The notes under the pieces: model-generated
What the model was told of the DNA's origin: nothing
The model's database searches: none
The model's input: only the letters and a program-made list of their open reading frames with translations
NCBI GenBank assembly: GCA_017506865.1
Contig: JAFCMP010000112.1
Location: 1,240,001 to 1,304,000 of the forward strand
Source: Tribonema minus
Lineage: Eukaryota; Sar; Xanthophyceae; Tribonematales; Tribonemataceae
DNA: 64,000 bases
Direction of reading: 5' to 3'
Position numbers and translations under genes: made by a program
Shown here: in pieces, positions 27,577-36,602 of the stretch
Position numbering within the stretch: position 1 is the stretch's first letter
Layout of the letters: every line of letters begins with the position of its first letter

Positions 27577-29901
27577 ATGCACACATCCATCGCCACCATG
27601 TCCGTCATTGACACTCTGGATGACCGGCCTGCCAAGCGTGCGCGCATCGACGACGGAGCATGCATTATGCGGGAGATCGACTCCAGGGCGCTGGTCATCA
27701 TGCGCCTGAGGGAAAAGCTCGAAGCTCGCCAGTACGTAATGCGGTTCTGGAACATCCTCAACACTCCACCAGCTACTGATCCGTTCGAATCCACCCTTCT
27801 CCAGGCACGCAATTCCAACACACCGTCAATCAAGACTTGCGCCGCACCAGGCTGCATCAGCGAAGCCACCCATAAAAAACACGGCAAGTGGTGTGAGCTC
27901 CACAAGACCTACAAAATCTGCAGGGAGACTGGGTGTGACAGAAAAGCTCAGTACAATGCTCCGGGTTGTGGCAAACAATGGTGCAAATTACACAAGACCG
28001 CGGACATGATATCTGTCTCAGGCAGGCTTTGCATTGACTGTGGCAAGCGTGCATCTTACCAGAAGCTTGGCGAGCCTAATGCATGGTACTGCAAACAATG
28101 CGGGGGCGCAGACTCGAACAATCCGTGGGCCAAGATGTGTGCGGAGTGTGGGACAATACAAGGCTGCTTTGAAAGGCCGGGCCTACAAGGTGTACGGTTC
28201 TGTAGAGAGTGCGCTGGTCCAGAGGGAGTTAATGTTGTTGACAAGATGTGCCCTGCTTGTGGGGAGCACCAGCCTGGGTTTGAGAAGCCTGACGAGCCCG
28301 GTAATCTTTATTGTCGGGGTTGTGCAGGACCGGAAGCTATTAATGTCAAAAGCACAATGTGCGCAGAGTGCAAGTCCACCATAGCTACATTCGAAAAGCC
28401 CGATCAGCCAGGTGTCCTCTACTGCAGGCTGTGTGGAGGACCGGACGCACTTGATGTCAAGAGCACCATGTGCGCAGAGTGCCATTCTGCAAGAGGCGGA
28501 TTTGAGAAGCCAGAACAGCCAGGAATCAAATATTGTCGATGATGTGCGGGCCCCGATGCCCGCAATGTTGTTGACAAAATGTGCCCAGGATGTGGAGATA
28601 GGAAAGGGAGTTTTGAAACGCCTGACCAACCTGGAGTACGTCTTTGTCGAGGGTGCGCAGGCGCCGAGGGGGTAAATGTTGTTGACAAGATGTGTCCTCA
28701 GTGTGGGAAGCACCAGCCTCGATTTGAGCGGCCTGATACGCCTGGGCTGCTGCTTTGTAGGACCTGCGCAGGACCAGAAGGTGTTGATGTGAAAAGCACC
28801 ATGTGTGCGGAGTGTGGATCCACAAGGGCCTGCTTCAAGAAGCCTGATGACCCTAATCATCTCTACTGTCGTGATTGCGGCGGGCCTGAAGCTGTTGACG
28901 TGAAGAGCACCATGTGCGCAGAGTGCCACTCTACGAGAGCCGGATTCGAGAAACCAGGGCAGCCAGGCATCAGATTGTGTAGAGGCTGTGCAGGACCGGA
29001 AGGACTTGATGTAGTGCACTCAAAATGTGCAGGTTGTGGCGAGGTGCGACCGATATTTGAGAAGGAGGATTTTCCTGGCCTACTCTGGTGCCGTGGTTGT
29101 GCGGGTGTGGACGCAGTCGATGTTGTAAACTCGAAGTGTGCGGGATGTGGGATTAAGCAACCTTGCTTTGAGAAACCTGACCAACCCGATTTTCTCTACT
29201 GCCGTGGCTGTGCGGGAGTCGAAGGCATCAATGTAATCGACAAGATGTGCGCAGAGTGCGGAGGTACACGGCCTTGCTTCGAGAGACCTGGGGAACCGGG
29301 CACAATGTACTGTCGTACCTGTGGAGGACCAGACGCAGTTGACATCGTGCACACTCGCTGTGAGCACGGAAGAAGATTGGAGTACTGCCTTGGGGCCATC
29401 TGTCACATCAACAACATTGGTGCGCGGTCTCTTCAGGAGATTTTTCCAGATGCGACGGCCTACATTGTGTGGAGCGGTATCGACGAGGTCGACGGCTTCA
29501 TCACAGCAGTCAACCACCGGCTACAGTTTGGCGATGTGCTGGTGATGCCCGACATGCTTGTGGACAAGCAAGCATTTTTTCACGACGGGCAACGGTACCA
29601 CATGGACAAGCCAAAGGACATTCTTGACTCCGAGGCGCTATTGGCGGCCGAGTACACAGTGACGCGAACGCGTGACCGGCTTCCTGATGTGGATGTGCCT
29701 GGTGTAGTGAATGTATGCGTTGATGCTAGCAAGGGTGTTGAGCAGTTGTCACATGATCTAGGGTTGGCACTTGGTGTCGGCGAGAGCGATTGGCCAGCGC
29801 TGTGGCGGCGCGCAGAGTCTCTAGCTCAGCGCGCAATCCTCAAGCTGAGTCAGCGGTACGCGCAGACGAAGCAGACGAGTATCCGCGACTTCTTTGGGTA
29901 G
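27577..29901 (+). CDS. Tandem Cys-rich (EsV-1-7-like) repeat protein with PIP box, interrupted by in-frame TGA
   Basis: One frame from ATG 27577 to 29901, broken by a TGA at 28540-28542. The N-terminus has two C-x4-C...C-x2-H units (CAAPGCISEAT..CELHK; CRETGC..CKLHK). About twelve repeats of roughly 37 residues follow, of the form C-x2-C...EKPDQPG..YCR.CAGP..V, close to the EsV-1-7 type repeats of phaeoviruses and brown algae. The C-terminal 190 residues form a separate domain ending KQTSIRDFFG, a canonical PCNA-interacting (PIP) motif Q-x-x-I-x-x-F-F. The TGA occupies a position that is variable in other repeats (CR-x-CAGP), so it looks like a point nonsense mutation or a recoded stop. Without readthrough the product is 321 aa and lacks the PIP box. 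Metal binding and a replication-fork link are inferred. Confidence 0.65.
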
Positions 29902-30002
29902 AATTGTGGTGTTGATTACAATCAAATACACTGTGCTTCGAGAAATTCTGATTCTGTGTTCAATGATGTGTTGTTAAAATCTTGTGTACACTGCAGTAGA
30001 GC

Positions 30003-30473
30003 ATGAGGTTGGCAGGCCTTCTATCAGTGCTTCCATGTGCTTTGGCTTTTTGCGTGCCGGCGAATTGGCAGCATGTCGCCACTTTGACCAATAGAGGCGC
30101 AGCTCGCGGGATTGCAGAGCTGTTGAGGAAGCAGCAACACAAGGGATGTATTTTGACTAGCGAAGAACACGGCGATCAAAAAGTGATGGTGCGACGTATA
30201 GCTCTATACCTGCGCACGCATTCATGCTTGTCAGACGCGCTGCGCTGGAAGCCGCATGTCACACACTTGACACATCTTGATAGTGAGTTTGGGGTTAGTC
30301 TAGACAAAGTCTCTGAGATAGCGGCACAGTATCCTGGTATGATCGTATTCGCTGACTTTGGCAACCGGGACTGGGTGTCACCTAGAGTGTTGCCGGAATT
30401 CATGTATCACGTTCATGTGACTGCGAAAGGCAGGAATGACGTAATCATCAAGTACAGATCTCCTAGTGAGTGA
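30003..30473 (+). CDS. Secreted or lumenal hypothetical protein, 156 aa
   Basis: Starts at ATG 30003 with a signal peptide (MRLAGLLSVLPCALAFC). The mature part contains LRKQQHKGCILTSEEHGDQK and ends YHVHVTAKGRNDVIIKYRS. No family recognised. It overlaps the convergent ORF ending at 30413 by about 60 bases. Confidence 0.5.
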   Translation: MRLAGLLSVLPCALAFCVPANWQHVATLTNRGAARGIAELLRKQQHKGCILTSEEHGDQKVMVRRIALYLRTHSCLSDALRWKPHVTHLTHLDSEFGVSLDKVSEIAAQYPGMIVFADFGNRDWVSPRVLPEFMYHVHVTAKGRNDVIIKYRSPSE

Positions 30474-30730
30474 AGGCAGTAATCTGTGCAGTCTTTGCAC
30501 AATATTGTCTGCGTTTCAACTTGTGTGTAACATGAATGCATGTGCGCTGATGAGAGCGCGTATATCTGCGCTGTCTTGTGAGAAGTTGGCGAGTCAAAGG
30601 CAGTGAGGATATCTTGTACTCTGCCAACGCAATCCACCACTGTGTCCAGCGCGGCGGCGATCTCCATGTGGTCCTCCGTGTCAGGGAACAATGCCTTATA
30701 AGTCTTCTTGTCCGCTGAGGAAGCATGCAT
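30413..30730 (-). CDS. Hypothetical protein, 105 aa
   Basis: Start ATG 30730 (MHASSADKKTYKALFPDTED). Largely helical, with several Cys (ILCKDCTDYCLHSL) near the C-terminus. Its 3' end overlaps the neighbouring convergent gene, and it could be a chance ORF. Confidence 0.3.
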   Translation of the reverse strand: MHASSADKKTYKALFPDTEDHMEIAAALDTVVDCVGRVQDILTAFDSPTSHKTAQIYALSSAHMHSCYTQVETQTILCKDCTDYCLHSLGDLYLMITSFLPFAVT

Positions 30731-31152
30731 GGTTGGGTTGGAGTAAGCTGCAGCACTTTTTTGTCATTTGTTGCTATGTCAGCAAAACAGATGCTGAACG
30801 CAGTTCATGCCGTCGGCAAAATGGCCTTGTACACCAGAACAAGCTCGTTGTGCATGGCATGATGCAGATAGAACTTGCCTTCGGTCACATCCCCCCCTGC
30901 TCCGGCGATCAAAACACCAGCAGCAGCATTGCCAGCACCCCCCGCAGCAGCAGCTTCCCACCTCACTCTCTTTCCTTGCCTCGCCCCTCCAGCCATCAGA
31001 TCAGCAGCACCACCACCATCACCAGCACCGCCTGCACCACCAGCACCGCCTGCACCACCAGCAGAGTCACATCGGGATGCCATAGCCCAATCGCACGTGC
31101 ACCAGCACAAAACAGCAATCGTCGGTCAATTTCAACTTCAAGTTTGTGCGCG
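30731..31152. other. Intergenic, CCA/GCA-rich
   Basis: CACCACCAGCACCGCCTGC-type tracts (30995-31070) give Pro/Thr/Ser-rich readings in several frames. No gene is supported before the exon at 31153. Confidence 0.4.
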
Positions 31153-33077
31153 ATGTCTTTTCACAACCTCACAACCCAGCAGCAAATTGAGATTGGCAGA
31201 GACTGCAGGGAGAGAATGGAGGGCATGGAGGACGTTGAGGTAGCTGGTGACGAGAGGAATGGCAGGTGAGAGCGTGGACTCCATTGGCTCAATTGATGCA
31301 GCAGGCGACAAGCGGCAATTTGTTGCTGTGGAAGCAGAGTGGCGATTTGCACAATTGTGCCATGCGACACAGCAGCAAGTGCGCTGCATGCCATTGAGCC
31401 CATGGAGTCACTGGCTCTCAGCCTGCTGTCCATGCATTCCATCGTGCCCGTGGTGTCCTGGTAGCGCACACACAGTCCTGCAGCAAACAGCTCTGTGATG
31501 GTGGCAACAAATTTTAGGAGCTGACGCGAACTTTTCCACTTCACCTGTGCTGCTCTTGCAGATGCTCAAAGGAGGCAGGCATGGATAACTTTGAAGCTGA
31601 CGACGATATGGTAAGCTGTAGGTGCACACTTGTGTGATGTCGCATGACACAGAGGCAAAATTATTTCCGTCAATGCACTGATGGAGCCCATTTGACGGTG
31701 TGATTGCATTGTGCTCTGCAGTTGGAGACATGCGGGATGGAGATGGTGGCGGCGTTGGAGGAGTTGAAGGAGCGCAAGGCTGCCGTGCGCAGCTCGTGCA
31801 CCACCATTCGCATCAAGAAGCAGCAGATTGCTGACGCGGAGAAGGCGCTGTTTCAGCTGCGCGGTGAGCTGGAGCAGCTCCGAGCCAGTCGTGCTGCGGT
31901 TGTGGCCAAGAGGAAAGAGGCTCAAGCCCACATCGACACCATCTACAACAAGTGGCGCTGCTCCCACGAGCGCGCACCGCAGCAGCCCCCGCAGAAGGTG
32001 CAACAGCAGCCGCCGCCTCAGCCCAAGCCGCAGAAGGAGCAACAGCAGCCACCGCCGCCTCAGCCCAAGCCGCAGAAGGAGCAACAGCAGCCACCGCCGC
32101 CTCAGCCCAAGCCGCAGAAGGAGCAACAGCAGCCACCGCCGCCTCAGCCCAAGCCACAGAAGGAGCAACAGCAGCCACCGCCGCCTCAGCCCAAGCCGCA
32201 GAAGGAGCAACAGCAGCAGCCGCCGCCTCAGCCCAAGCCGCAGAAGGAGCAACAGCAGCAGCCGCCGCCTCAGCCCAAGCTGCAGAAGGAGCAACAGCAG
32301 CAGCCGCTGCCTCAGCCCAAGCCGCAGAAGGTGCAACAGCAGCCGCCGCCTCAGCCCAAGCCGCAGAAGGAGCAACAGCAGCCACCGCCGCCTCAGCCCA
32401 ACTCGCAGAAGGTGCAACAGCAGCAGCCGCCGCCTCAGCTCAAGCCGCAGAAGGTGCAACAGCAGCCACCGCCGCCTCAGCTCAAGCCGCAGAAGGTGCA
32501 ACAGCAGCCACCGCCGCCTCAGCTCAAGCCGCAGAAGGTGCAACAGCAGCAGCGTCAGCTTCCGCTTCAGGCGCAAGAGTGGCAGGACGGCAAGCGCAAG
32601 CGCAGCGACAGCACTGATCAGTCTCTGGACTGCATGCGCCTCCAAACCGTCGAGCCCACATCGCCTAATCTCGTCCCCATGTCCACACAGCGTCTCAACC
32701 AGCAGGCAGTCGACTCGATAAAGCATACCATAGCGTCTGCAGAGCAAGCGGCATCGGATGCCGCCGCGCTGGCGGCGCGACGCATGGCCGCCAAGAGCCC
32801 ATCCAAGAAGAAGCCTGCCAAGAGCGCCTCCAAGGCCAGGGTGCCGCACAAGTGTCAGGGCCGCCCGGGGGACTGCATGGGAGTGTGCATCGAGTGCGGC
32901 AAGCCGGCGTCCGGTAACAAGTGGTGCCCAGGGTGCGGGCATCACGTTCACATTTTCTGTGGCACACCGGTGGACCCAGAAGCTGAAGCCTTCAACCAGG
33001 AAGTGTGGTGCAAGACCTGCCCCCCTGGCGCCAAGAAATGTGAGTTTTTACATCAATGCTCGCAGCTGCACATGTAA
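31153..33077 (+). CDS. Spliced PHD-finger protein with Gln-Pro repeats
   Basis: Exons 31153-31265, 31562-31610 and 31722-33077 join in phase (donors CAG/GTGAGA and ATG/GTAAGC; acceptors TTGCAG and CTGCAG). After a short acidic start comes a coiled coil (EMVAALEELKERKAAVRSSC), then about thirteen copies of a 13-15 residue repeat of the type QKEQQQPPPPQPKP, a basic linker, and a C-terminal PHD finger: C-x2-C (CIEC), C-x2-C (CPGC), H-x2-C (HIFC), W-C-x2-C (WCKTC), all eight zinc ligands present. PHD fingers read histone tails, so a chromatin role is inferred. A further donor AAT/GTGAGT at 33040 could remove the last 12 residues. The start is not certain. Confidence 0.6.
31975..32555 (+). repeat. 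Coding minisatellite, 39-45-base unit, about 13 copies
   Basis: CAGCCCAAGCCGCAGAAGGAGCAACAGCAGCC-type units in tandem within the PHD-finger gene. Copies near 32280 and 32400-32540 carry point changes (AAGCTG, AACTCG, CTCAAG). Long Ala-rich and Leu-rich ORFs in other frames are artefacts of this array. Confidence 0.9.
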
Positions 33078-33481
33078 ATGACTGGGCATGCGCGATCATG
33101 AATATGTAGCTCCAATTTGTCTAATTTTTCACAAAAAAGCTGTAGATTCAGCTCACTGAGTTCTGCACGGAGCATAGACTTGACAGTTGCTATGATATCT
33201 TTGTCGCCGTCAAATGTACTAGGGTCCAGCTCCACACCAAAACCCCAGAACAAGGGTGCTGATATTACATATTTGTTCATGCTTTGCTGCATATGTAGGT
33301 ACTCAACATCTTTAACACGACCATTGTGCCACCCTTGTCTCTGCTTTTGTGCAGGAATGACCTCAACACGCTGAGTGGCGTGAGCGATGTGAGCAGGCAT
33401 GGAAGGGATGTGGGGCAGAGTGAGCGGCGTGAGCGCGCTGGTCAAGAGAGGGTGGGGTTTCAGATATCAATACACAAAACT

Positions 33482-33847
33482 TCACAAAGCGTTTCCTCGC
33501 ACTGCACACTCTAGGTCTCTCATGCTGCACTGCTCTTTTGTGTTTCTGTACATGTACATTACCACCGCTGGTAGTCTAGTGATTCCAAATGCTTTGGCTG
33601 CTTGCAGCATCTCTTTGTTAGAGCCGATGCACACAGAATAGCACGGCGCGGCGTATGGCTCCTCTGACAGCTGTTCAAAGTATTGCAGCGATCGCGCGCA
33701 ATTCTTAGTAGTGGCACAGTGAAAGAGAATGACGCTGTCGTACGGCAGAACATTGTAGTCGCTCCATGTCGTAATGCTGGTGACCGCCATGTGTGTAACA
33801 AATGCATTTGCACATCCAAGTAGGGCTAGGACTGACACAGCCTTCAT
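33482..33847 (-). CDS. Secreted thioredoxin-fold protein with altered active site
   Basis: ATG 33847 gives a signal peptide, MKAVSVLALLGCANAFV; an upstream in-frame ATG exists at 33856. The 121-aa product has a thioredoxin-like plan: a strand and active-site region DSVILFHCATTKNCARSLQY, a second strand (YSVCIGSN), and KAFGITRLPAVVMY, whose LP matches the cis-proline loop. The usual C-x2-C is replaced by C-x5-C, so oxidoreductase activity is uncertain. It ends 20 bases upstream of the AsnB stop on the same strand. An ER or particle-associated role is inferred. Confidence 0.55.
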   Translation of the reverse strand: MKAVSVLALLGCANAFVTHMAVTSITTWSDYNVLPYDSVILFHCATTKNCARSLQYFEQLSEEPYAAPCYSVCIGSNKEMLQAAKAFGITRLPAVVMYMYRNTKEQCSMRDLECAVRGNAL

Positions 33848-33866
33848 GTTTGTCATACACCAAATA

Positions 33867-35489
33867 TTAAAGTGCACAGCCCCCAAACGCGCATGCGCCT
33901 GTGGCGTAGCCTGCAAGCACAGGCACATTCATGGCAGTTGCCCACTCGGGCATGGTGCGCTTCACGATGAGCTTGAGAGCATCCATCCCGTACTTTCTCA
34001 GAAAGACCTCTTCGACCTTGGCGCGCTCTTTATCCACCTTCCATTCTGGCGTTGCACTTGAATCATGTCCACTGATAACGTCGACTATGGAGTCAACCAT
34101 GGAGTAGCCCACACCATCTGACAGACGCATCTTCCCACGACGCAGTATGCCGGTGCGTTCCAGTGCTTGGACGTGCGCGAATGCGTCTCGCAGCAGCTTC
34201 TTCTCTTCTGTTGCTACCAGTCTGTTTTGGCTGCTCATGGCGTGCCGCAGCACGCATCTGTCCAGGAAAGGCACACGTAGCTCCAAGCCATTGGCAGCGA
34301 AGCATCTGTCGCCGCGCAACAGGTCAAACATGTGCAGATTCTTGACCAGCCTCTCAGACTCTAGGTTGGCGAGCTGCACCGACGGCGCGCAGCTAAAGTA
34401 GGAATACCCCATGAATACTTCATCTGCGCCTTCACCAGAGAGTACCACCTTGTAAGGCGTGTTCTCGGCGATGTACTTGGCCAGATGAAACATCGGTATG
34501 GCGGCGCGCACTGTCGTCGCGTCGTACGTCTCGCAAGCCATTACGACTGCAGGCCATAGTTCTTGGATGTCTTGCTCCTTCAATATGACTCTCGTGTGCT
34601 TGACATTAGGCAGCGCCTTCAGCAGCTCCGTGGCGTACACTGAATCCTGGCTGTGTGCGTTCTCAAACTCTACGCTGAAGGCGTGCATGTCCCGCTCAGG
34701 GAACAGCTGTGATGCAATTGATACTATGATGCTGCTGTCGACGCCGCCACTGCAGAGAAATGCTACAGGCCTGTCTGAGTGCTCGATCCGTTTTCTGATG
34801 GAGTCAGTGATCAAGTGTGTCACATCCCCTAGATCTTCTTTGAAGGTGCAAGGTGTGCGTTGGTCAGAGTACGCGTCTGTGTACAATGCAAACTGGTGCA
34901 GTGGCTCCGCAACCCTCGCAGGCGTGGCATCGCTGCACCAATAGTGCCCCGGCGGAAACACGTGAACGGAATCAAAACCAAAAGGCACTAGTGCTTTGGC
35001 CTCTGATGCAAAAGCCACAACCTTGCTTGCCTTCGTCGCAAAGAACATTGGCCTCACACCTACAGGATCCCTCGCCGCGATAATTCTGCTCGAGTCAGTG
35101 TAAACAAAAGCAAAATCACCATCCAGCTTGCGTAGCGCTTGACCTATATCACTTGTGGCTGTATTTGCCAGGAGGTGCAGCACGACCTCTGTGTCTGACT
35201 TGCCAACACAGCCTTCGGTTACGAGGTCCTTGTAGTTGTATATCTCGCCAGAGCAGATCAGCTTAGAGTCCATGTACTCAAATGGTTGCATGCCAGTGTC
35301 ACTACAGTTGATGATTGCCAGTCTGTGAAAGCACATGATGGCTCTGCCTACTTCAAAGTCATACGATACCACCTTTGAAGCATCTGGGCCCCTGGCTTGT
35401 AAAGTTGTAGAGGCTTGCTCCAACGCTGCTTCGTTGTACCACGCATCATTTTCAGGGTCACGCGTGTATGCAAACAAGATACCACACAT
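33867..35489 (-). CDS. asnB: Asparagine synthetase, glutamine-hydrolysing (class B)
   Basis: 540 aa, complete and intronless, close to the usual length of about 550. Cys2 after the initiator Met is the glutaminase nucleophile (MCGILFAYTRD); RGPDAS and CFHRLAIIN are typical N-terminal amidotransferase motifs. The synthetase domain has the PP-loop SGGVDSS (about residue 250) and VVLSGEGADEVFMGYSYF. It transfers glutamine-derived ammonia to aspartate with ATP, making asparagine in the cytosol. AsnB genes occur in several giant viruses, so a viral origin is possible, but a host gene is equally plausible from sequence alone. It is divergent from the small ORF at 35544 with a 54-base spacer. Confidence 0.9.
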   Translation of the reverse strand: MCGILFAYTRDPENDAWYNEAALEQASTTLQARGPDASKVVSYDFEVGRAIMCFHRLAIINCSDTGMQPFEYMDSKLICSGEIYNYKDLVTEGCVGKSDTEVVLHLLANTATSDIGQALRKLDGDFAFVYTDSSRIIAARDPVGVRPMFFATKASKVVAFASEAKALVPFGFDSVHVFPPGHYWCSDATPARVAEPLHQFALYTDAYSDQRTPCTFKEDLGDVTHLITDSIRKRIEHSDRPVAFLCSGGVDSSIIVSIASQLFPERDMHAFSVEFENAHSQDSVYATELLKALPNVKHTRVILKEQDIQELWPAVVMACETYDATTVRAAIPMFHLAKYIAENTPYKVVLSGEGADEVFMGYSYFSCAPSVQLANLESERLVKNLHMFDLLRGDRCFAANGLELRVPFLDRCVLRHAMSSQNRLVATEEKKLLRDAFAHVQALERTGILRRGKMRLSDGVGYSMVDSIVDVISGHDSSATPEWKVDKERAKVEEVFLRKYGMDALKLIVKRTMPEWATAMNVPVLAGYATGACAFGGCAL

Positions 35490-35543
35490 GATTGTTTAAA
35501 GTGTTTGATACAAAATAAATCTGTGTACTCAAACGCAAACGAG

Positions 35544-35988
35544 ATGGGCGTATCTCTGACTTGCGGCACACAGAGCGTACGATGCTCGTACTCGCAGTTG
35601 CACAGCGTCAGGCGCGAGTGGTACGATGCGACCGTAGCGTACCTAAACGCCATCGAAGAACCAAGTGATTCAATAGATTCTCTAGTGAGTATGCTTGATA
35701 AAGTTTATACTGTCTGACGCAGATGTGGCTGATTATGACTACTTGTACGACAGCTTGGTGCTGCTGACTAATGCGTTGTCTGAGTTAAGAATCACAGGAA
35801 TGTATTGTTTTATTGTCAGCAGTGATTGCGAGGGCTGCTTTTCTGTCGGTCAGGCAACTGATATCTGTGAGACGCTCGAGCGCATAATGCCGTACATGCT
35901 TGGCGGGCGCACAAGCCACACTGAATACGCATACTACAAATTATTCAAAGAGTCTGTTGACACAAACGTGCCTGTGCTGATAGCATAG
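35544..35988 (+). pseudogene. Small conserved-type protein split by a frameshift
   Basis: ATG 35544 opens MGVSLTCGTQSVRCSYSQLH and stops at 35717. The next frame, open from about 35695, continues with DYLYDSLVLLTNALSELRIT and FIVSSDCEGCFSVGQA..CETLERIMPY. Both halves fit one protein of about 145 aa of a small family that I recall from bacteria and viruses (MGVS start, then a H/S-SDC-G-x-[FW] segment); the function is unknown to me. A one-base shift near 35690-35717 explains the split. The second half has no ATG at its start, favouring a broken gene over two overlapping ones. Confidence 0.5.
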
Positions 35989-36602
35989 CAGGACCGGTGA
36001 TGCCGGTTTCAGCGATGACACCACGACGGCGGGCACCCCGTCACACAGTCAGCGGCGCAGCCCGTGTAAAACTCTGCACAGCGGAGAGCAGTTGCAAAGA
36101 GCACCTGCGAAGAGCGCTTGCGAAGAGCGCTTCATCACTAATGATGTGACAGCTTTGTGTATTTAACACATTATAGATTGCTTGTGTGCTTTGTGCTGAT
36201 CATGTGCTGTGACACTAGTCACGACCTTTGACGCTGGTGCTACTGAAAATCTAAGTGTTTCTTGAAATCCAATAACATCTGAACACAGGACACCAGTCCA
36301 CAGTCTACTGCGGCTTTCAGTGCAGTGGAGTGAAAGCGGTGGACGCGCGTTGCATTTGATTACAAACTTTTGCAAAACTGGCATCAATGGACACAAGCAG
36401 ACAAGATATTAAACGAAACATACTTCCATGATACAATCGTGTCAATTGATGCAAATGAACACATTGTTTACACCTTGCCGCGGTTCACACTGGATAGGTA
36501 GCAGCACGGCTGCTGTGCGCACTACCGGGCGCGCTTGCGCCTGCGCGGGCGGCATGACTGCGTGAGCTGCATATGTCAAAGTGCAACATGACCTGTCGCA
36601 CA
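35989..36602. other. Intergenic, with short dodecamer array
   Basis: Contains a short run of the GCAAAGAGCACCTGCGAAGAGC family at about 36092-36135, oriented like the right-hand arrays. No gene is supported. Confidence 0.5.

Noticed and set aside
28183-29019. Minus-strand 278-aa ORF opposite the Cys-rich repeats
   Set aside because: It is antisense to a repeat array with clear Cys periodicity on the plus strand; no independent motif.
31566-32951. Long minus-strand Leu/Arg-rich ORF and Ala-rich ORFs across the Gln/Pro repeat
   Set aside because: They are other-frame readings of the minisatellite within the PHD gene; the plus-frame with PHD finger and matching exon phases is the supported one.
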